Below, piece by piece: positions 5,298 to 10,693 of a stretch of 10,693 nt of DNA (positions are counted from its first letter, which is position 1; each line of letters begins with the position of its first letter). A program made the translations under genes and the position numbers. Location: positions 1 to 10,693 of the forward strand of contig DASVVG010000013.1 in NCBI GenBank assembly GCA_036386655.1, written 5' to 3'. Source of the DNA: JAHWJX01 sp036386655 (lineage in GTDB: Bacteria; Pseudomonadota; Alphaproteobacteria; Caulobacterales; Caulobacteraceae). The notes below the pieces were generated by a model. It made no database searches and was not told the DNA's origin. It saw only the letters and a list, made by a program, of their open reading frames with translations.

Positions 5298-6311
5298 ATG
5301 AAGCTCGCCTCGCTGAAGGGCGGCCGTGACGGCCGCCTCGTCGTCGTCTCCGACGACCTCCACTGGTACACCGACGCGAAGCTGATCGCCCCGACGCTGC
5401 AGGCGGTGCTCGACGATTGGACCCGCTATGAGTCGGCGCTGCGCGGGCTGGCGGAGAGCCTGGAGCACGGGTCCGTGCCGCGCGAGCGCTTCCATGAACG
5501 CGACGCCGCCTCGCCGCTGCCGCGGGCGTACCAGTGGGCGGACGGCTCGGCCTACGTGAACCACGTGAAGCTGGTGCGCCAGGCGCGCGGCGCCGAGATG
5601 CCGGAGACCTTCTGGACCGACCCGCTGATGTACCAGGGCGGATCCGACAGCTTCCTGGCGCCGCGGGACAAGATCCCGCTCGCCGACGAGAGCTGGGGCT
5701 GCGACTTCGAAGCCGAGGTGGCGGTGATCACCGGGGACGTACGGCAGGGCTGCTCGCGCGACGAGGCCCTGGCGGCGATCCGGCTGGTCGTGCTCGTCAA
5801 CGACGTATCGCTGCGTAACCTGATCCCCGGCGAGCTGGCGAAGGGTTTCGGCTTCTTCCAATCGAAGCCCGCCTCGGCCTTGTCGCCGGTCGCGGTGACG
5901 CCCGACGCGCTGGGCGACGCCTGGCGGGACGGGAAGCTGCATCTGCCGCTGCTGGTCGAGCTGAACTTCCAGGACTTCGGGCGTGCGAACGCCGGCGAGG
6001 ACATGACCTTCGACTTCGGCACGCTGATCGCGCACGCGGCGAAGACGCGCGACCTGGGCGCCGGGACCGTCATCGGGTCGGGAACGGTGTCCAACCGCGG
6101 CCCGGACGAGGGGCCCGGGCAGCCGATCAGCGAGGGCGGCGTCGGCTACTCCTGCGTCGCCGAGCTGCGGGTCGTGGAGACGATCCTGCACGGGGAGGCG
6201 CGCACGCCGTTCCTGCGCTGGGGCGACCTGGTCCGCATCGAGATGAAGGACGAGCGCGGGCACTCGATCTTCGGCGCGATCGAGCAGCCGGTGGCGGAGC
6301 CCGAGCTCTGA
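5298..6311 (+). CDS. fah: Fumarylacetoacetate hydrolase (FAH family)
   Basis: A 337-residue metal-dependent C-C hydrolase that splits fumarylacetoacetate to fumarate and acetoacetate, the last step of homogentisate catabolism. The N-terminal domain (1-75) starts MKLASLKGGRDGRLVVVSDD, as in bacterial homologues, which supports ATG 5298. The catalytic domain shows H89 (YVNHVKLVRQARG), the ExE metal pair E138/E140 (CDFEAEVAVI), D169 (VNDVSLRN), K190 (FFQSKPASAL) and the glycine-rich VIGSGTVSN (258-266). These correspond in order to the His, Glu/Glu, Asp and Lys of the FAH active site. FAH-fold proteins have several activities, but the hpd-hmgA context makes fumarylacetoacetate the likely substrate. 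The upstream hairpin overlaps its weak ribosome site. It appears to be the last gene of the cluster. Confidence 0.93.
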   Translation: MKLASLKGGRDGRLVVVSDDLHWYTDAKLIAPTLQAVLDDWTRYESALRGLAESLEHGSVPRERFHERDAASPLPRAYQWADGSAYVNHVKLVRQARGAEMPETFWTDPLMYQGGSDSFLAPRDKIPLADESWGCDFEAEVAVITGDVRQGCSRDEALAAIRLVVLVNDVSLRNLIPGELAKGFGFFQSKPASALSPVAVTPDALGDAWRDGKLHLPLLVELNFQDFGRANAGEDMTFDFGTLIAHAAKTRDLGAGTVIGSGTVSNRGPDEGPGQPISEGGVGYSCVAELRVVETILHGEARTPFLRWGDLVRIEMKDERGHSIFGAIEQPVAEPEL

Positions 6312-6327
6312 GCATGGAGTGCTGGTC

Positions 6328-6849
6328 GTGAGTGCGGACTGGCGCGTCCGGATGCTGGTGGCGCGCCTCTCGGCCTTCCTGGTGGACGTCGCGGTGACCG
6401 CCGCCATCATCGGGACGGCGCAGGCGGCGCTCCTGGCGCTGGGCCTCAACCCGGTGGGCGGGCCGATCGGGCAGGGCCAGCGGCACCTGTGGGTGGCCGC
6501 CACGGCGACGCTGCCGGCGCTGCTGTATTTCGTGGCGACGAGCTGGCTGCACGGCGCAACCCTGGGGCAGCGCGTGACCGCCCTGCGCCTGCTGCCGCTC
6601 GACGGCGAGGGTCGCGTCCCCATGGCTCGCCTGGTGCTGCGGTTCGCGCTGCTGCTGGCGCTGTTCGAGCTCGTGCACACGGCGATGCTGCACCAGGCTC
6701 TGTGGGCCTTCATCGGCGTCTACGTGCTGGCGGGGGCGCTCGGTCTGTCGATGCTGCTGCACCCGGAGACGCGCGGGCTCCACGACCTCGTCGGCGGCAC
6801 GCGTGTAGTCCGCCGGCACGGACACCCGGAGGTCGAGGAGGACGACTAG
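6328..6849 (+). CDS. RDD-family integral membrane protein
   Basis: A 173-residue membrane protein of the RDD family, whose molecular role is mostly unknown. The family features are visible: an Arg and Asp in the first membrane helix (ARLSAFLVDVAVTAAIIG, residues 12-29), the GATLGQRVTALRLLPLDG loop that normally follows the second helix, and a late Asp in GLHDLVGGTRVVRR. Hydrophobic segments are at about 13-39, 52-70, 102-118 and 123-144. The C-terminus is charged (HPEVEEDD). The GTG at 6328 is preferred because GGAG (6316-6319) lies 8 bases before it; a GTG at 6319 in the same frame would add three residues. It follows fah by 16 bases and could share its transcript, but no functional link to tyrosine catabolism is evident. 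Confidence 0.82.
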   Translation: MSADWRVRMLVARLSAFLVDVAVTAAIIGTAQAALLALGLNPVGGPIGQGQRHLWVAATATLPALLYFVATSWLHGATLGQRVTALRLLPLDGEGRVPMARLVLRFALLLALFELVHTAMLHQALWAFIGVYVLAGALGLSMLLHPETRGLHDLVGGTRVVRRHGHPEVEEDD

Positions 6850-6867
6850 TCTTCGGCCGCCCAGAGG

Positions 6868-6895
6868 GGCTACGAGGGCGCAGCCTCGCGGAGCC
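6868..6895 (+). other. Imperfect hairpin before the amidohydrolase gene
   Basis: An outer stem GGCT (6868-6871) with AGCC (6892-6895) and an inner stem CGAGG (6873-6877) with CCTCG (6884-6888) form an imperfect hairpin in the 49-bp gap. It covers the GGAG ribosome site (6890-6893) of the amidohydrolase. AGCCTC also occurs twice (6882, 6892), so GAGG has two possible partners. No T-run follows. It may be chance at this GC content. Confidence 0.2.
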
Positions 6896-6898
6896 TCC

Positions 6899-8590
6899 AT
6901 GCGTCTGTTCGCCTGCCTTTTCGCCCTCGTGCTCGCCGGATGCGCCACCGCCGCGCCGCCGGCTGATCCGGCCGACCTGGTGTTCTGGGGCGGCCCGATC
7001 CACACCGCGGACGACGCGCGGCCGGCCGCCGAGGCGGTTGCGGTGGACGCCGGGCGCATCGTCTACGTCGGCGCCCGCGCCGGCGCCCGGAACTTCGTGG
7101 GGCCGCAGACGGAGGTCGTCGATCTAAAGGGCGCCGCGCTCTACCCGGGCTTCATAGACGCGCATGCGCACCTGCGGGGCATCGGCGAGCGCGAGCTGAC
7201 GCTGAACCTGGAGGGCGCGACCTCGATCGCGGACCTGCAGCAGCGGCTGCGGGCGCGGGTCGAGCAGACGGGTCCGGACGCGGTGATCACCGGGCGCGGT
7301 TGGATCGAGACGCACTGGCCGGAGAAGCGCTTCCCGACGGCCGCGGACCTCGACGCGGTCGCGCCGCAGAACCCGGTGCTTCTGACGCGGGCGGACGGGC
7401 ACGCGCTGGTGGCCAACACCGCCGCGCTGCGCTTCGCGGGGATCACGCCCCAGACGCAGGCGCCCTCCGGCGGGGAGATCCTCAAGGACGCGCGCGGTCG
7501 GCCCAACGGCATGCTGATCGACGCGGCGATGGGCCTGGCGGGGAGCCTCCGCGCAGAGCCGAGCCGCGAGGACCGCACCCGCGCGCTGCGGCAGGGCAAC
7601 GATGTCTACGCCCGCTACGGCTGGACGGGCGTCCACAACATGAGCGTCGACTGGGCCGACGTGGAGATCATCGAGGCGCTGGCGGAGAGCGGCGAGAATT
7701 CGCTGCGCGTGGTGAACTACGTCGTGCCCGAGGCCGCCGAGCGCCTGATCGAGAGCGGCCCCCGCAGCGCAGGCGGCGGCAGGGCGGTGACGCGAGGCGT
7801 CAAGTACTACGTCGACGGGGCGCTGGGCTCGCGCGGGGCGGCCCTGCACGAGCCGTACGCGGACGCGCCGCAAACCCGGGGGCTGCTGCTGCTGGACGAG
7901 GCGCGGGCTACGGCGGCCTACGAGCGGGCGCTACGGCGCGGCATCCAGGTCACCACCCACGCCATCGGCGACCGGGGCAACACGCTGGTGCTGGACTGGT
8001 ACGAGAAGACGTTCGCGCGGCTGCCGGAGGGGCAGCGGGGCATGCGCGAGCCGCGCTGGCGCATCGAGCACGCGCAGGTGGTCCGGCCCGGCGAGATCGA
8101 GCGCTTCGACCAGCTGGGCGTGATCGCGTCCATGCAGCCCAGCCATGCGATCGGCGACCTGCACTTCGCCCCGTCTCGGCTGGGGATGGAACGGCTAGCG
8201 GGCGCCTACGCCTGGCGCAGCTTCCTGCAGGCGGGCGCGCGGGTGGTCGGCGGCTCCGACGCGCCGGTCGAGCGTGGGGACCCGCTGATCGAGTTCTACG
8301 CCGCGGTGGCGCGCCGGGACCTGAAAGGCTTCAGCAGCGCGGGCTGGCACCCCGAGCAGCGGCTGAACCGGCAGGAGGCGCTGAAGCTGTTCACCGCATG
8401 GCCGGCCTACGCTGCTTTCTTGGAGGCCGAGGTCGGTCAGCTGAAGGTGGGACAGCGCGCGGACCTCACCGTCTTCGACATCGACCTGATGACCGTCCCG
8501 GAAGCGCGAATTCCGCAGGGCGAGGCGCTGCTCACGGTGGTGGACGGGCAGGTGCGGCATCGCGACTTCGCGTGGTGGCCGGCGCGTTGA
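6899..8590 (+). CDS. YtcJ-like amidohydrolase, predicted lipoprotein
   Basis: A 563-residue metal-dependent hydrolase of the amidohydrolase superfamily (Amidohydro_3, YtcJ-like). The N-terminus is a lipoprotein signal: MRLFACLFALVLAGC with lipobox LAGC and C15 as the lipidated residue, so it should be anchored in the cell envelope. After a small beta domain (25-82) the barrel shows HxH at H89/H91 (FIDAHAHL), H168 (ADGHAL), K302 (GVKYYVDGALGSRG) as the likely carboxylated lysine, H354 (THAIGDRGN), H391 (IEHAQVV) and D454 (GGSDAPVE). All expected metal and catalytic positions are present. ATG 6899 has GGAG 5 bases upstream. The substrate is unknown; relatives are annotated as hydrolysing N-substituted amides or formamides, which I would not transfer here. 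Its TGA stop lies within the putative -35 of the following tRNA. Confidence 0.9.
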   Translation: MRLFACLFALVLAGCATAAPPADPADLVFWGGPIHTADDARPAAEAVAVDAGRIVYVGARAGARNFVGPQTEVVDLKGAALYPGFIDAHAHLRGIGERELTLNLEGATSIADLQQRLRARVEQTGPDAVITGRGWIETHWPEKRFPTAADLDAVAPQNPVLLTRADGHALVANTAALRFAGITPQTQAPSGGEILKDARGRPNGMLIDAAMGLAGSLRAEPSREDRTRALRQGNDVYARYGWTGVHNMSVDWADVEIIEALAESGENSLRVVNYVVPEAAERLIESGPRSAGGGRAVTRGVKYYVDGALGSRGAALHEPYADAPQTRGLLLLDEARATAAYERALRRGIQVTTHAIGDRGNTLVLDWYEKTFARLPEGQRGMREPRWRIEHAQVVRPGEIERFDQLGVIASMQPSHAIGDLHFAPSRLGMERLAGAYAWRSFLQAGARVVGGSDAPVERGDPLIEFYAAVARRDLKGFSSAGWHPEQRLNRQEALKLFTAWPAYAAFLEAEVGQLKVGQRADLTVFDIDLMTVPEARIPQGEALLTVVDGQVRHRDFAWWPAR

Positions 8591-8614
8591 CGGACAGGCG
8601 GGCGCGCCTATGTT
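8587..8614 (+). promoter_or_regulatory. Likely sigma-70-type promoter of tRNA-Leu
   Basis: TTGACG (8587-8592) and TATGTT (8609-8614) are separated by 16 bases; they match the -35 at 5 of 6 and the -10 at 4 of 6. Transcription would begin near 8621, giving a short leader before the tRNA at 8629. The bases after the -10 are pure G/C, as in stable-RNA promoters controlled by the stringent response. The TGA of TTGACG is the stop codon of the amidohydrolase gene. No start-site data are available. Confidence 0.55.
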
Positions 8615-8626
8615 CGCGCGCCCGCC
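8597..8626. repeat. Perfect 11-bp dyad between amidohydrolase gene and tRNA-Leu
   Basis: GGCGGGCGCGC (8597-8607) and GCGCGCCCGCC (8616-8626) are exact reverse complements around the 8-base centre CTATGTTC, which contains the -10 hexamer. As RNA from the upstream gene it would be a very stable stem and could act as a transcription-end or mRNA-stabilising structure, though no T-run follows. As DNA it frames the tRNA promoter. The pairing is exact; the role is inference. Confidence 0.6.
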
Positions 8627-8628
8627 GT

Positions 8629-8714
8629 GCCCCGGTGGCGAAATGGTAGACGCGGCAGACTCAAAATCTGCTGCCCGTGAGGGCGTGTTGGTTCGAGTCC
8701 GACCCGGGGCACCA
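8629..8714 (+). tRNA. tRNA-Leu (anticodon CAA)
   Basis: An 86-base class II tRNA with a genome-encoded CCA. The acceptor stem GCCCCGG (8629-8635) pairs with CCGGGGC (8704-8710), followed by discriminator A and CCA. The D arm has AATGGTAGA; the anticodon stem GCAGA/TCTGC holds the loop CTCAAAA, giving anticodon CAA, which reads UUG. The long variable arm (TGCCC...GGGCG) and the T loop TTCGAGT within GTTGG/CCGAC complete the fold. A promoter and dyad lie just upstream. No integrase gene or duplicated 3' end is present nearby, so there is no sign of its use as an attachment site. Confidence 0.97.
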
Positions 8715-8733
8715 GCTGGCGTGGAGGCGCGGC

Positions 8734-9297
8734 ATGCGGACCTGGGTGACGGTCGCGATCGCGGGCGGGCTTCTGCTCGCCGCCGGCACGGATGCGGGAG
8801 CCGGCGTCTTGGTCCTCGGGCAGTCGCTCGCGGCCGCCTGTTCGAAAGCGGCGGTGGGCGGGGCGCAGGACTCGCGGGCGCTGGCGCTGTGCTCGCGGTC
8901 GCTGGCGGAGGAGGCGCTACCGCGGCGGGACCTCGCGGCCACACATGTGAACCGGGGCGTGATCCACTTCCGGCGGCGTGACGACGCCGCCGCGCTCACA
9001 GACTTCGAGAAGGCGCTCGCGATCGACCCCTCACTCGGCGAGGCGCTGGTGAACCGCGGCTCGGTGCGCGTCCGCCAAGGCAGGCTGGAGGAGGCGCTGG
9101 TCGACCTCGACCGTGGGCTGGCGCTCGGCGTGAAGCAGCCGGAGCGAGCGTACTTCATCCGGGCGGTGGCGCGAGAGGCGCTCGACGACACCACCGGCGC
9201 CTACCTCGACTTCCGCAAGGCGGCGGAGCTGAACCCGAAATGGGGGCCGCCGCGAGAGGAACTGGCCCGCTTCACCGTGGCGGCGCAGCCGCGCTGA
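8734..9297 (+). CDS. Small exported TPR-repeat protein
   Basis: A 187-residue protein with an N-terminal signal peptide (MRTWVTVAIAGGLLLAAGTDAGA, likely cut near 23), so it should act in the periplasm. Residues 68-170 hold about three tetratricopeptide repeats: RGVIHFRRRDDAAALTDFEK, then RGSVRVRQGRLEEALVDLDR, then a third ending in DFRKAAELNPKW. The region 30-60 has C36 and C53 in a helical repeat-like context (AAACSKAA, ALALCSRSL), which may form a disulfide. TPRs bind partner proteins; no partner is indicated here. ATG 8734 is chosen because GGAG lies upstream (8723-8726) and it begins the signal peptide; a reading frame extending back to 8677 runs inside the tRNA and is not credible. The gene starts 19 bases after the tRNA CCA with no terminator between. 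Confidence 0.8.
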   Translation: MRTWVTVAIAGGLLLAAGTDAGAGVLVLGQSLAAACSKAAVGGAQDSRALALCSRSLAEEALPRRDLAATHVNRGVIHFRRRDDAAALTDFEKALAIDPSLGEALVNRGSVRVRQGRLEEALVDLDRGLALGVKQPERAYFIRAVAREALDDTTGAYLDFRKAAELNPKWGPPREELARFTVAAQPR

Positions 9298-9343
9298 GCC
9301 CGCCCTCCGCTCCCGTGCTATCGAGCGCGCAGAGGGGGCAGGC

Positions 9344-10558
9344 ATGATCGTCGAAAAGTTCGAATTTCCGAACGCGCGGGGCGAGAGCCTGGCCGCGGTG
9401 CTGGACCGGCCGCCGGGGGAGCCGCGGGCCTACGCCCTGTTCGCCCACTGCTTCACCTGCGGCAAGGACGTGCTGGCGGCGCGCCGGCTGGCGGCGGCGC
9501 TGACCGAACACGGGCTGGCGGTGGTGCGCTTCGACTTCACCGGCTTGGGCGCGAGCGAGGGCGAGTTCGCCAACACCAACTTCACTTCGAACGTCGCCGA
9601 CCTGGTGGCGGCGGCACACGCCCTGCGGGAACAGGGCCATGCGCCGGCCGTGCTGATCGGGCACAGCCTGGGCGGCGCGGCGGTGCTGGCGGCCGCGGGC
9701 GACGTGCCGGAGGCGAGGGCGGTGGTCACCATCGGGGCGCCCTTCGATCCCGCCCATGTTGCACATAGCTTCCCCGACCAGGTGGAGGCGATCCGGCGCG
9801 ACGGCGAGGGCGAGGTGAAGCTGGCCGGACGACCGTTTCGGATCACCCGCGCGTTCCTCGACGACGTGTTCAGCCAACGGCAGGCGGAGCGGATCGAGCA
9901 CCTGCACAAGGCGCTGGTCATCTTCCACTCGCCCGAGGATGAGACCGTGGGCGTAGAGAACGCGACGCAGATTTTCCGCGCCGCCAAGCACCCGAAGAGC
10001 TTCATCTCGCTGGAGAAGTCTGACCACCTGCTGACGGACCCCGGGGATGCAGCATACGTCGGCGGGGTGATCGCGGCGGCGGTCGAGCGGTACCTGCCTG
10101 CCGCCGCAGCGCCATCGGCCCACGCGGACGGCGCGGTGGTGGTCGGCGACACCGGCTTCGGCAGGTTCCAGCAGGCGGTGGTCGCGTCCGGGCATAGGAT
10201 CTACGTCGACGAGCCGGTGGACGTGGGCGGGCTGGCGACGGGGCCGACGCCGTACGACCTGGTCCTGGCGGGGTTGGGCGCGTGCACCTCGATGACCGTC
10301 CGGCTGTACGCGGAGCGGAAGGGCTGGCCGCTGGAGCACGTCGAGGTGCGGCTCGAGCACGACCGCGACCACGCGCTCGACTGCGAGAACTGCGAGGCGG
10401 ACGACTCGCGCGTGGGCCGCATCCGCCGCGAACTGCGGTTCGAGGGACCGCTCAGCGAGGAGCAGCGGGCGCGTCTGGTGGAGATCGCGGAGAAGTGCCC
10501 GGTGCACCGCACGCTCGCCGCGGGCGTGCTGATCGAGACCACGCTGGCGGCGGGCTGA
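9344..10558 (+). CDS. Bifunctional alpha/beta hydrolase-OsmC fusion protein
   Basis: A 404-residue cytosolic fusion. Residues 1-252 are an alpha/beta hydrolase: GHSLGG with nucleophile S108, D199 (FHSPEDETVG) and H228 (KSDHLL) give a complete Ser-Asp-His triad. Residues 260-404 are an OsmC/Ohr-like domain with the peroxidatic-type C314 (GLGACTSMTVRLYAERKGW) and the resolving-type C385 (AEKCPVHRTL). This two-domain architecture is known in many proteobacteria; its physiological substrate is not established, although OsmC proteins reduce organic hydroperoxides. Two further CxxC pairs are present: C36-FT-C39 (AHCFTCGKD) in the hydrolase and C347-EN-C350 (DCENCE) in the OsmC part. ATG 9344 has a purine-rich AGAGGGGG site upstream (9331-9338). 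It is followed 2 bases later by the next gene. Confidence 0.93.
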   Translation: MIVEKFEFPNARGESLAAVLDRPPGEPRAYALFAHCFTCGKDVLAARRLAAALTEHGLAVVRFDFTGLGASEGEFANTNFTSNVADLVAAAHALREQGHAPAVLIGHSLGGAAVLAAAGDVPEARAVVTIGAPFDPAHVAHSFPDQVEAIRRDGEGEVKLAGRPFRITRAFLDDVFSQRQAERIEHLHKALVIFHSPEDETVGVENATQIFRAAKHPKSFISLEKSDHLLTDPGDAAYVGGVIAAAVERYLPAAAAPSAHADGAVVVGDTGFGRFQQAVVASGHRIYVDEPVDVGGLATGPTPYDLVLAGLGACTSMTVRLYAERKGWPLEHVEVRLEHDRDHALDCENCEADDSRVGRIRRELRFEGPLSEEQRARLVEIAEKCPVHRTLAAGVLIETTLAAG

Positions 10559-10560
10559 GC

Positions 10561-10693
10561 TTGGCGGCGGAGACGATATCGCTCGCAGCCGCACGGCGGA
10601 TCGCGCTGGCGGCGCAGGGGTTCGGAGCGCCGCCGGCGGCCACGGCCGCGCGCGCGGTGGCCGCGGTGGTGGACCGAGTCGGACTGATCCAGG
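10561..10693 (+). CDS. YcaQ-family DNA glycosylase / winged-helix protein, N-terminal part (cut by window edge)
   Basis: Only 44 codons are visible. They read ETISLAAARRIALAAQGFG followed by an alanine-rich stretch and AAVVDRVGLIQ, which is the usual opening of YcaQ-type winged-helix proteins (crosslink-repair DNA glycosylase family), where the sequence normally goes on to QIDSVNV. The start is probably the TTG at 10561, 2 bases after the hydrolase-OsmC stop; no ATG or GTG was seen in this frame just upstream and the ribosome site is weak. Close spacing suggests cotranscription. The identification rests on a short N-terminus, so it is moderate. Confidence 0.65.
   Translation, partial: MAAETISLAAARRIALAAQGFGAPPAATAARAVAAVVDRVGLIQ

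Noticed and set aside
5142..6713. A 523-codon minus-strand frame opposite fah and the RDD gene
   Set aside because: It spans two genes and their gap without any motif; fah has a complete active site on the + strand.
8597..8626. Dyad as a classical rho-independent terminator
   Set aside because: The stem is strong but no T-run follows; the sequence continues directly into the tRNA. It is kept as a dyad rather than called a terminator.
8629..8714. tRNA-Leu as an integration (att) site
   Set aside because: No integrase, no repeated tRNA 3' end and no composition change is visible on either side within the window.
8677..8733. N-terminal extension of the TPR protein into the tRNA gene
   Set aside because: It would start inside the tRNA-Leu variable arm; the ATG at 8734 has a ribosome site and opens a proper signal peptide.
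9272..10594. A 440-codon minus-strand frame opposite the hydrolase-OsmC gene
   Set aside because: Antisense shadow of a gene with a complete catalytic triad and OsmC cysteines; it lacks any motif of its own.

Overview
The window is about 70% GC, gene-dense and mostly on the + strand. Its gene content suggests an alphaproteobacterium: an ExoD-DsbB-COQ7 gene string, a short-form homogentisate dioxygenase, a COQ7-type hydroxylase and YcaQ- and OsmC-fusion-type proteins. Caulobacterales or a relative is a reasonable guess, but nothing here fixes the genus.

Left block (1-1345, minus strand). Three genes, exoD, dsbB and coq7 (cut by the window edge), overlap by 4 bases at each junction (ATGA, then GTGA) and look like one translationally coupled operon. 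DsbB passes electrons from disulfide formation to ubiquinone, and COQ7 makes a late ubiquinone precursor, so two of the three share a quinone theme. A 120-bp divergent intergenic region (1346-1465) separates this operon from the next block.

Central block (1466-6311, plus strand). This is a homogentisate (tyrosine/phenylalanine catabolism) cluster: hpd (4-hydroxyphenylpyruvate dioxygenase), a TrmB-family regulator, hmgA (homogentisate 1,2-dioxygenase), two tandem and mutually homologous small proteins of unknown function, and fah (fumarylacetoacetate hydrolase). The maleylacetoacetate isomerase needed between HmgA and Fah is not in the window. The two small paralogues sit in the gap between hmgA and fah. 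An AT-rich dyad containing a good -10 hexamer lies just before the regulator gene.

Right block (6328-10693, plus strand). An RDD-family membrane protein is followed by a lipoprotein-type YtcJ-like amidohydrolase. Then comes a tRNA-Leu(CAA) whose likely promoter begins inside the amidohydrolase stop codon and has its -10 in the loop of a perfect 11-bp dyad. A small exported TPR protein starts only 19 bases after the tRNA CCA. A fused alpha/beta-hydrolase/OsmC protein follows, then the start of a YcaQ-type DNA glycosylase gene, cut by the right edge.

No mobile element, CRISPR array, rRNA or clear rho-independent terminator was seen. The candidate for something undescribed is the pair of small paralogues embedded in the homogentisate cluster, together with the unusual TrmB-type regulator.
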